From: Rotaria socialis
Lineage: Eukaryota > Rotifera > Eurotatoria > Philodinida > Philodinidae
Length of the DNA: 64,000 bases
Reading direction: 5' to 3'
Assembly: GCA_905331475.1 (NCBI GenBank)
Contig: CAJNYU010002662.1
Span: forward strand, 133,874-197,873
In this document: positions 22,538 through 33,091 of the stretch, in pieces
Numbering within the stretch: position 1 is the stretch's first letter
How the letters are laid out: each line of letters starts with the position of its first letter
Position numbers and translations under genes: made by a program
Notes under the pieces: generated by a model
The model's database searches: none
What the model was told of the DNA's origin: nothing
The model's input: the letters and a program-made list of their open reading frames with translations, nothing else

Positions 22538-23466
22538 AATAAATGCGAAAACCTCGGATTTAAATCCGAGTTTTGTGTGTACTTCAAAAGGTGAAAAGGT
22601 ATATTCACTTTTTTTTTCTTTAAGACATAGATCTCATCAAGATAATCCCTTGTCACTAAATTGCAAGGAGAAAATACAGGCGTGCTAAGTTAGCATGGAC
22701 CACGCTGTATGCGACCATATCCGGTGACCACTGACTCTACTCTTAGAGTGATATAATATCTTTAGAAATCACAGAAATTAAGTTCAGATTCGTGTTTAGC
22801 TTGGAAAATTGGGTAAGAAGAGTTATTTTTGCATGGATTTGCGCTTGTATCTAGCGGGATTACGATCGTAAGGAACCTCATGAATCTATAAGAGATATAT
22901 GATAGATACAGGCATCAGTATTCTCCTAATAAATCACCAATATTAATAGCTATCGAGTTCGGGTTTTTACTTTTCGATAGTCCTTTTGACTAGCTACAAA
23001 ACCAGGCATTTGAGAAACCCCAAAACTACTGGTCATCTGAAATATATTTAGCCAATTTGGTTTCTGGATGCAGTTTTTGTGCATTTTTTGGACCTTTTTC
23101 AGGCGATATTTTGTTAGAAAGCTACGATTTGGTTCAAAATTAATATCAGATTCAGAATCAGCGTTAAAAACTGAGTCGATTTATATGTGTTGTGAATAAT
23201 TCTAAGAAAAATTGTTTTTTTGAAAAATCCCTGTACCTCCCCTCAGGGTTGGATTGGTCAATAATGACAATTTTTTCGATAACTCAACCATTTCTCGGCG
23301 GATCCTTCTCATCTTCGAACTCGACTGAGACATTAATGAGGCTGAACTGTGTAGAAAATTTCATCATGATCTAACTCTCCTTTCGAGAGTTATCGTGTAA
23401 ACGGCCGGTCGGACGGACACACTGACCGATTCTAGAGTGTACTCACTTTTTTGAGTACACAAAAAA
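22538..23466 (+). mobile_element. Hairpin-flanked non-autonomous repeat, copy B (~0.93 kb)
   Basis: The left end has a palindromic CTCGGATTTAAATCCGAG followed by TGTGTACTTCAAAAGGTG. The right end reads ACTGACCGATTCTAGAGTG, then a hairpin GTGTACTCA..TGAGTACAC and an A-run. The right end, reverse-complemented, matches the TGTGTACT..AAAAAGTG start, giving subterminal inverted repeats. The right half (from ~23050) aligns with copy C almost throughout; the middle (~22640-23040) is unique to this copy, so copy C is an internal-deletion derivative or copy B carries an insertion. No coding capacity is seen. Confidence 0.82.
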
Positions 23467-24184
23467 CCAAATAGAACGAATTTAGTGTTTGTTTATATCA
23501 ATAAATAAGAGATAAAATATCAAGGAAAAACAAACTTACTAATCGACTTAGATTATTAATCGAATCGAAAAAATGCTAGGTCAAGAGAAAAGCTTTAATA
23601 CATTGAGCGTGTCTGGACAAGAGGTCTGTAACTCTCTCTGTTTATGCTTACAAAAAGAGACGATTGATTCTTAAACGCTCTCCCTGTGGATACTTAGCTG
23701 TTTATAGGAATTGAAAGACTTGCAGAACAATCAGTGAGCTTCAGTTTTTATTTGATTACCTCACCACTCATGTAGATAATCAAACCTAAGTGCATTGAGA
23801 AATAAATATGCGGTTTCTTTCTTGTACTTCGAAACATTTTCTTGATTTAAAACTAATAATCTTGTAGATGTTAAAGTATTCAAAATAAAGTGCACAATAG
23901 TATTTTTACAGATTTTTGATTCAAATGACCATTCATACATCTAAAACCATTTATTTATTTTAACGTTCAACATGTTCAATTACTAATAATAATCACATTA
24001 AAATTAATTTACATATTCTGGAATATTCTTTAAGTTTTCATCAATATAGTAACGTTCCCTGTTTCCAAGAATGATTCAGAAAATATTTCAAATAAACGTT
24101 TTAGTATAACTGCTAGGTTGTAATGCATACTAGTCATTTTAAATGTTTTTAAAGAAATTATTTCCTCGATATTGTCATTAAAAT
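23467..24184. other. Spacer between repeat copies B and C; no feature seen
   Basis: No ORF or structured repeat can be supported in these ~0.7 kb between the two related elements. Confidence 0.4.
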
Positions 24185-24710
24185 TTAATAAATGTGGAAA
24201 CTTCGGATTTCATCCGAAAGTTATGTGTACTGCAAAAAGTGCATGGGACATATGAGTCATTCTAGAATGTCTGAACACCAAAATTATCATGAGAAACTAG
24301 GCAATTTGATTTCTGGATGCAGTTTTTGTGCATTTTGAGACGTTTTTCAGGCGATGCTTCATCAGAAAGCTACGGTTTAGCTCAAAACCAATATCAGATT
24401 CGGAATCAGCGTTAAAAACTGAGTCGATTTATATATGTTGTGAATAATTCTGAGAAAGATTTATTTTTTGAAAAAAAAATCCCTGTACTCCTCCTCAGGG
24501 ATGGCCTGGTCAAAAATGACAATTTTTTCGATAACTCAACCATTTCTTGAGGGATTCTTCTCATCTTCGAACTCGACCTAGATATTCATGAGATTGAACC
24601 GTGTGGAAAATTTCATCACGGTCTGATTCTCCTTTCGAAATTTATCGTGCCTACGGCCGGACGGACACACTGACCGATTCTAGAGTGTACTCACTTTTTG
24701 AGTACACAAA
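24185..24710 (+). mobile_element. Hairpin-flanked non-autonomous repeat, copy C (~0.53 kb)
   Basis: Starts AAATGTGGAAACTTCGGATT with a TTCGGAT/ATCCGAA hairpin, then ATGTGTACTGCAAAAAGTGC. It ends ATTCTAGAGTGTACTCAC, a short T-run and GAGTACACAAAA. The order and wording match copy B at both ends and copy A at the left end. Same direction as copies A and B. Confidence 0.85.
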
Positions 24711-25458
24711 AACTGATGTGTGTATGAAAATATTGTTAGTTTTGTAATTGTTACACTGAAGATGAAGAATCATTCTATTACTGTCATTGAAAATAAATAA
24801 TTTATATTTAATTTATGATAATTCATTCTCTGATTGTACAATATAAACATATTTCTTTTCTGAATCGTACGCTTAGTTTTATCAAACATATTTACATCTT
24901 TGACTGTTTTGTCTTTATAAACATCTGTGCTCAACTATTATTCTTCTATGCCAATATGATTTAAAATTAGGTGCTTTATTTACACTCATTATTACTGTTT
25001 TTTCTTTCTCTCCTACTCTCTTATTGTTAATTATCTTCGTTAATCTTGATCAATCGATCACTTTTATTTATCGCGTGTCACTTCATAGTGGCACCTGAGC
25101 TTTCATTCAGTTGCCTAGCATCCCTCTCTAACGTAAAGCTATATTTGAAAATTTTAAATGGAAGTCATTAACTGACCAATAGCAACTGAATCGAAGAACT
25201 TAACAGTAACTAATTAATACGAGTACACAAAGAAATATTAGTAAATTCATGAATTTCGATTCATTTTTCTTTTAGTATACCACCATCTATGAAAGATGAT
25301 ACATTCTGATTATTTATTTTATTAATTCAAAATCATCGTTTCTTGAAATTCATGAAGACAACATTATTCATATTGATTTAGTAGTAATTATTCAATAAAA
25401 TGCAGAAATGAGTCATAGAAAGCAAAATGCTCATGAATCATAATAATTAAAAAATTGA
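24711..25458. other. Intergenic 3' of Rieske copy 2; no feature seen
   Basis: AT-rich with no protein-like frame. It serves as the downstream region of the minus-strand Rieske oxygenase gene. Confidence 0.4.
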
Positions 25459-26755
25459 TTACCAATCATTGACATTAACATCTTTATCATTGTCCTCTTT
25501 TGAAAGATAAAATTGGTTAAACCAACGACGTAATTTCATAATGGGACCATCGGTTTTAACAAGAATTGGTGAACGTTTATGTATCTTAAATAAAGTAGAA
25601 AATATTTTATTCTACTAGTCAGAAAACTAGAATCAATTTTTTTTACTTTATTTTCCCAAACAAATAGATCTCGTTGCCATTGAGCAACCCAATTTCCCAC
25701 AATATACCAACTTAAAAATCTTGCAATCTTTCTTTCTGCAAATACTCGAAAAACAACATTTAATTTTGTATATTCACATGGTGTATTTGTATGAAATAAA
25801 TACAATCGACCGAATTTTCCATCAAAACGGAATAGTGTGATGCTACCTGGTCCATGAAATATAATTGATGCATCAACTTTTGTTGATTCGAGTTTTCTTC
25901 CGAAAATTTGCAACATGGCCGTATTATAAAACATAATCTTCCATGGTTCGTCAACAAATGAAAACGATGGGGTATGGTGAATATTAACAAATGGAACACA
26001 CCATTCAGTCCATGGTACTAACATTTGTCCATGTAGTGGTCCAAAATGTTGAATATCGGCAGCATTTTCAGTGAATTCCTGAAGATGCATATTTATATTT
26101 GGATACCGATAAGTACCTCGAAATTCAAAACGTTTTTCAAATAATTCCTCTATGCAAATAGCTTCATAATGAGGTGGCTCATTTAAAGGATGATACCAAA
26201 TCATAATCATACCATAACGTTCGACACTTGGATATACTTGAAGACAAGCCTGATAAAAAGAAAAAAAAAGATGATCTTATATTACTCTGTAAAAAATGAA
26301 GGTTTATTCTATTTCAATACTTTCTCAGGTATTTTTCCATTTAAGTAGGGGATTTTTGTACAGCGCCCATTCTTTCCATCGAATTCCCATAAATGAAAAG
26401 GGCATTGTATACAATTCGTACCTGGTACAACACGTCCACCAACTCCTAAATTTGCACCCAAATGAACACAATATGCTTCGACAACGGATACTTGTCTATG
26501 TTCATCATCGCCTCGAAATGCTACCATTTCTCTTCCAAGTCGATAAAAATGTTCTATATGACCTCGTAGAATTTCATCAGAATCACATAAATAGTACCAG
26601 CCAATAGCATATTGACGAGGATATGTTAAAGTTCGATCAATACCGCGACGTGGTCCTACTAATTTTGTGTTTGATCGACGAAGATATCGAAAAACAATCA
26701 GAAGAATCGGAAAAATCAATATCCAAATGTATAAAGGAATAGATAGATCGTACAT
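25459..26755 (-). CDS. Rieske oxygenase, DAF-36/Neverland-type cholesterol 7-desaturase (copy 2)
   Basis: Exons 26321-26755, 25647-26249 and 25459-25584 (introns 71 and 62 bp) encode 387 aa. An N-terminal anchor (residues ~6-24) precedes the Rieske motif CVHLGANLGVGG...CIQCPFH and the mononuclear iron motif DIQHFGPLH. Exons 2 and 3 have exactly the same lengths (603 and 126 nt) and splice phases as copy 1 at 16916, so the two arose by duplication. They are now tail-to-tail, about 7.2 kb apart. Conservation of all metal ligands in both indicates that both are functional enzymes, while divergence across the catalytic domain (for example around the central beta region) leaves room for different sterol substrates. 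Start ATG opens directly at the anchor. Confidence 0.93.
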
Positions 26756-27952
26756 CCTTGAAAATTAATAACTTTTATACTATTCTTGAAAATATAACTT
26801 TTATTTACTTTAAAATTTCTGTCATGGTTTCAAGATTCATTTTTAGACAAATACTTTTCTTGTCACATAAGATTGTCTACTTATCAAAGTTAATATTTGA
26901 AAAAGAACATAAAAGACATGTATCCATCAGACAAACAGATAATATATATAAATAGACTTTAACCAAAGAGGCAGATATACACTTGAAAAAGCTATGTATT
27001 TTACAGTAAACATTGATGATTTATTCTCAAACGTGAGTTAACACGAGTTAATAAATATTCATGTGACTCGACATTTTTCTTTTCATTTCAATAAAGTTGT
27101 CTATCTTATTGTTGTGTCTTTAAGCCCTATCTAGAACATTGATGTAATCTCTTTAATAGTAGAAATAATGAATGCTTCATGAAGATTATTTTCATTATAA
27201 AAATTTATGATTATATGAGTATAGCAATTAAAAAGATAAGAATAGATCGGCAGTTATTTTTATCAGTAACAGGTAACGATACTTATTTTACGAACAAAAA
27301 AATGTTTTATTTTTATAATAATGATATATTAAAGACTACTGTAAATACTTTTTGGCAGAAAATATGGGTACAAATGTTGAGATATGGATCACAGAGAAGA
27401 AAGATAAAAAGACGATAGATAAAACTATGTCAGAGTTACTGATAACTCATCTATTAAGAAAGAAATGCTCTTCTAGTTCAAATCGTATTTGTTTAATGAA
27501 GATCTAGTTTAATAATTTGATTTCATCCTTTCATAGAAAATGTTTTATCAGTTCTAAAGAACAAAAACTATGCAATGATTCATCTATTTTATCTCAAATA
27601 TTGCAATTGTATGTTTTCGTTAAAAATGAATAGAACCATCTTTTACGCATGTTCTATATAGGCTATTCATCAAGATTACTAGTTCATACGTTTTTGTTTT
27701 GTTTAATCATATGCATTCAATTTACAGATGGGCTTTTGTTTAGCAGAAAGTAAACTCCTAATCCACTTACAATAGACTTTCAAGTTCCATTGAATATTAT
27801 TATGGGTGTTATTTTTTCTGATTAAATACATTCGATCGAATTCACTATCATGCATATATTTATTAACTTTGTCTATTTTCAGTTTTAAAATAAAATGGAC
27901 AACGAGACACAAACTATTAACACGTTCTAAAATCGTCATTTATAAATAATAA
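26756..27952. other. Intergenic between Rieske copy 2 and the UvrD gene; no supported gene
   Basis: ORFs at 26758-26955, 27179-27418 (+) and 27703-27939 (-) are AT-biased and show no motif. The left end must contain the promoter of Rieske copy 2, and the right end the 3' region of the helicase gene. Confidence 0.4.
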
Positions 27953-30900
27953 TTATTTCTCCTTCAATTGAACAACATTCATCAAATTCTTTCCAGTAAT
28001 AAATCCAGTTTGTACTGGCATTGCCATGTGCTTAATAAAATTCATTTTCTTTTTTGGTGGTTCATATATTCTATTATTTTCATTGTTCTCAAATAAAAGG
28101 CCCTTGGGAATTTCCGATATAAATTGTGATCGTTGGCATGTTTCTTGTTGGCCATAATTTGAGCGGGTTTCAGAGTAGGATATATGAAGATATCGTTTTG
28201 CCCGGGTTATTGCTACATACATTAGACGACCTTCGATATAATGAAAAAGTATAACTTCATCTAATTATTAGAATTGATTAAATAATGACGACTTACGTTC
28301 TTCTTCAATATCACAATTTCCGAAAAAATTTGATGGAAAAAGATTTTGAACTATATAATACAAAAAACAATGGTTTAAAAAATGTCTCGTCTATGTTAGA
28401 TGTCAGTGTGAACGTTGGAGATTTTTATTTTCATAAAATATAAGTTTTGACCAAAAGTCAGGAAAATCTAAAATGCAATTCATTTTGCATCTTGTCATAG
28501 TCTCATTCAATGTGATTAGCATCGAAAAAAATCTCTCGTTACTAAAGTTTATCTAATAAAGACAGATAAGTAAATAATTTAAACCAGTCGGTAACTGATC
28601 CCAAGTCTACACGATGATATTGAACAAGAAAATGTTATAGAAAAGTTTGGTTTTCTTCAAATTCTATCTTAAGATTACGATATTGTTCAACGAAGAGATA
28701 GGCAATACATTTAAATAAACTTACCAAGGCCAGCAATAAATACATAATGAAATTCTAATCCTTTTGCACCATGTACCGTCATCATTTGTATTCGTTCTAT
28801 TTCATCTGTTGTATCTAATTTGCCATCTTGTGTGTTTGTTGTATCCTATTAGATAAAATACGTTTTGTTTCAAAGAGAACTAAAAACAAAGGTCAATATT
28901 TTCATACGAGTGCAATAGTACTAAGATATTGAGTAAGATCATTTGTATTATATAATTGTGAAAACTGCTTCATAGCATTACATAATTCACTTAAATTTTG
29001 TAAACGTTCAACTTCTTGTTTTTTTTTATATGCTTCCATTAAACCTGATTGCTCAAAAATATATAGAGCTTGTTCATATAATTCCATTGGAACATCCTTT
29101 TCTAATATTCTCTGTTTGCATTCATTTATTAGTTTAATAAAGTCAAGAATCTTTTTTTGTTTAGATAAAACTGGATCACATTGAATATATGAAAATAATG
29201 AACATCGTTTTTCATTTGCACCACTTTCAATTTTTTCCAAAGTTGCTTTACCGATCGCACGAGCTGGAAAGTTAATTATACGACGAAAAGCATCATTATC
29301 ATTTTCATTTTGAATTAAGCGAAGATATGATAATGCACTTTTTATTTCAGATCGTTGATAAAACTTTATGCCACCATAAATACGATATTTGATGCCACCA
29401 TTCAGTAATGCCTGTTCGAATTCACGTGCTAAGATTTAAAATTAAAGCAACAGATTAATTTGATAGTTGAATGAACAATAGATAGACGAAAGATTTACAT
29501 TGAGCGTTTGTACGGTAGAGAATTGCAATTTGAGATAGAGGAATATTGGGATGGCGATGATTAAAATCATGAATTGTTTTGACAATATGTTCAGCTTCAT
29601 CAGTTGCATCACTTGCTTGAAATAATGCAATTTTTTCACCATTTTTTATATCGGTCCAAAGATTTTTACCTCTTTAATTAGAATATTTTCATTTATACGT
29701 TTGAAAAAAATTAAGTTTCTCCAGACAATCATAAAGTATTTCAATAGAGAGACCAATAACGAAAATTTATCTATGTCTCATGGGAAAGTTAATACTCAAG
29801 ATTAGCTGAGAATTTTTACGTTTTCGTGGAATTCTGTTTTTTTTTCGAAATCATACAAAACGAAAAGAGCCACCAGGACAAAACATATTTACTATTGGTA
29901 TTTACTAGTTTTTCCTGTTTTTCTCTTATGAGAATGTGATTATACAACTAAAATTGTAGACACAAGAAATAAGCTTAAATATATGTCAGTTCTTATCATG
30001 AATAGTAAATATTTATCAAATCTAGAAAAATGTACTTTAGAATTCGTTGAAGTTTGTGAATTTGTTTTTACAGAGAAAATCCAATTACTGCTAGTGGCTC
30101 AATCTGCGATTTCAGTTCATTAGTCGAAGACACTAAACAATATTATAAGAGACAATATTCAATGTTAATTACTATTGACTAAAATTAATGATGAAAAATC
30201 TCAGCTCTTTACGTTAATAATATGTTATTCTCCGAAAGAAATCTAACGATCTGAATTGATTTCCGTAGCATCAATTAAATAATGAATACATCTTCATTAT
30301 TAAGAATTCATAGAATTCTATCGATTATTTCAGTCGTCTGTGCTCAAATTCGAATCATTTATCGGATACAATGGTTTGATTTCTTCTAGTAATTAAAATT
30401 GAAAATTGCCTAAGTTATATTTTCTCTTAAAATGACTGAATTTGATGAGTTCTCAGTCTCAATTTGTAGAATCAAGGACCCTACTGATAAACTCGAATAG
30501 AACAGAACAAAACGTGACCATAATTGTTAGGAAAGCAAATGTTTTAATACTAAAGAAAGAGTCACTCATGAAATCATTGTTAACAAGTAATAAATATAGT
30601 ATTAATTCTCAAGGCTAGTAACATTTTTCAGCTATTTGGCAAACTTGAGCATGTAAATAGGCATCTCATATCATCACAGAATTATTTTCTTTGATGTTGT
30701 TAAATTCGACTTGATTATTTATGCTAGAATATAACTGATTGTAAATTACTATTTTTATACGCATGTAATATTTTAATTTATTCTGCCACATTCATCTTAA
30801 TAAATAAATATCTATAGAAAATCATATTTAATAATGATAGTATGAAGTATAAGATCCTATAACGACTTGTCTATTTACATATGTATGTTATGATTTCTTC

Positions 30901-32378
30901 GATAGAAACAATGAACAAATGAACAAATTATTTTTTCTTTCACATAACTATGAAACTTCTGGATATTATTCTGTGCATTATTAGCAATCGTTTAATCAAG
31001 CTAACTGCGAATCACTGTCGTTTGCTGTTAATTACATCTTAGACTACATAATGATTTTATATTTACTTACAGACGTGAGTGATTATGATCAATAACTGCA
31101 TTTGCTGCTTCTAAAACAATATTTGTACTTCCTAAACAAAGAAAACAATAAATCTGTTTTTTTTTTCTTTTCGTTAACTCACGATAATTTTGCTCCAGTT
31201 TAATAATATGGTCTGTGTTTTCTCTTTCCAAATAAAGAACTTTTAAATATTCATCTATATTATTAATACATTGAGCACCACGAAAAGCATAAATACTTTG
31301 ATCATCATCACCCTATAGACAAAGAAATAGATATCAAATTTTGTCAATTCGTTTTGTGTTTTCTGTCATTGAAAACGAACTTACGACAGCCATAAAGCAA
31401 TTTCGAACGATTTTGTTTTCATCATCTCGATCCATCATTAATTTCAACCAATCCATTTGTAATGTTGATGTATCTTGAAATTCATCAACAAGTACAAATT
31501 GAAATTTTTTTGCATAATGTATACGTAGATCGATTTCTTTTTCCATTAATTCTATGCAACATTTATTTCTTGGTGATAAATTATTCAAATGAACAAAAAA
31601 GAAATTAAACCTTTTGTTAAAAGAATCAATTCAGCAAAATCAACTTTATTTTCTTCACGAAGATATTTTTCATATTTTGTATAAATTATTTGTTTAAACT
31701 TATTTTCCTTATTTGATATTATATCCGTTGAACGTTTACCTTCATCTTTACATTTATTGATATAATTAACAATAGCTTTTGGTTTATCGGTATAGAAATT
31801 ATTTGCGCTCATCTCATCTTTAATCATTCTTTTAACAATTGATAATTGATCATCTGTATCAATAATTAAAAAATCACTCGTAAGGTCAGCCATCTTATGA
31901 TGAATACGTAAAAATCGATTAGCTGAAAGAAAAAGACTAGTTTATTATCATTTTTTCCAATGATTAGCAATCAAAAATTCACCAAGTCCATGAAATGTTC
32001 CAAGCCACATATCATTCAATTGTACACCGGGTAACATTTGACTGATACGATGACGCATTTCCAGTGCAGCTTTATTGGTAAATGTAACAGCAAATATTTG
32101 ATACGGTTTTACATTAAAATGCTTTAATAGATAAACAATTCGCGATGTTAATACACGAGTTTTTCCACTACCTTTAAGGATTGTTGAAAAAATCAAAAAG
32201 ATATCATTCAAATAAACAGACCAGCTCCGCTAAGCACAAGTGTTGATTGATTTGTTGAACAAATGACAGCACGCTTTTGTTCAGGATTAAGATCATGCAG
32301 AAGTTTATCATCATGCATTTCGTTTGTGCTGATATCATTTGTAGTAGATACTACATCAGTTTTCTTCTTTCGATACAT
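27953..32378 (-). CDS. uvrD: UvrD/PcrA/Rep-type superfamily 1A DNA helicase with introns (probable bacterial acquisition)
   Basis: Eleven exons (32222-32378, 31983-32171, 31611-31922, 31385-31551, 31183-31312, 31071-31131, 29499-29671, 28908-29428, 28725-28845, 28297-28350, 27953-28230) join in frame to 720 aa. All SF1A motifs are present in order: Q motif LNPEQKRAV; Walker A SGAGSGKTR (split by intron 1); FTNKAALEM; GTFHGL; Walker B VDEFQDT; GDDDQSIYAFRGA; LEQNYRS; IYGGIKFYQRSEI; TVHGAKGLEF; and YVAITRAKRYL. UvrD is a 3'-5' helicase in excision and mismatch repair and recombinase displacement. HGLANRFLR and the SEIKSALSYLRL stretch are especially close to proteobacterial UvrD. The basic N-terminus (MYRKKK) is extra and the bacterial C-terminal Tudor-like tail is absent. 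Animals normally lack UvrD. Intron 6 is 1.4 kb; the others are short. Confidence 0.95.
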
Positions 32379-33091
32379 ATTTGTTGTTTGTTCTATAATC
32401 AAACAAGAAAACTACGCATTGTATCTACCTGTTTGTTGTGTTCCTTTAACGTATTTTATATACAGAGAGATACACAACTTATCAATTCACTAATTTCTAT
32501 TAATAACATCAATCGTAGTCTTGCTTTATTTCCGTTTCGCCACGAACAATCTTGTCTTTATTCTGATCGCTCATCATCAAAAAAGAAAAAGTAGGACGTA
32601 CATACGCATAGTGAAGAAAAAAGAAAAAAAACGAGTAAGATAAAGTGCTTTTATGTGAGGAAAAGAAGAAGCCAACAGACATACATAGCGAAAACCAAAC
32701 ACACAAACAAATCACAAAAAGAGGGTGCGTGGAAGGTTTTCCATGAAAAAAATCAATCATTTGTCAGCACAAAACAACGTTTGTTACTAAGAAAAAGTTA
32801 GTAACCGGATGTGTTGTGTAAGACAAAAGTAAATAAAAACAAACACCATCACCACAATCAACAAGACAAGAAAAAGAAAACAAAGAAGAACAATAATTCG
32901 CTCATGGTTGTACACCGGTCAAAGAAAAGAAAAACAACAAACAGCTGGATTGAGCAGACAGGAGAATACACTCGGATGAGAAGAAGAAGAAAAAGAGAGC
33001 TATTGCGCGTACATAAAACAACAAAAGAAAAAAAAGAGTGCTTTTATATATATGTATATTTTTCTTTGTTTTAGTTCAACAAACAAAATTT
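32379..33091. other. Intergenic between the UvrD start and the USP10 stop; purine-rich, no gene
   Basis: Contains the presumed UvrD promoter and leader. A short minus-strand ORF beginning ATGATGAGCGATCAG near 32573 could be an upstream ORF in the leader. From ~32860 to 33050 the plus strand is strongly A/G-rich (AAGAAGAAG type), producing spurious lysine-rich frames. Confidence 0.4.

Noticed and set aside
27953..32378. Bacterial contamination as the source of the UvrD gene
   Set aside because: Ten GT-AG introns of eukaryotic type keep the reading frame, and eukaryotic genes flank it on the same strand.
32509..33074. Lysine-rich and Phe/Ser-rich ORFs between UvrD and USP10
   Set aside because: Composition follows purine/pyrimidine strand bias; no exon junctions connect them to a neighbour.
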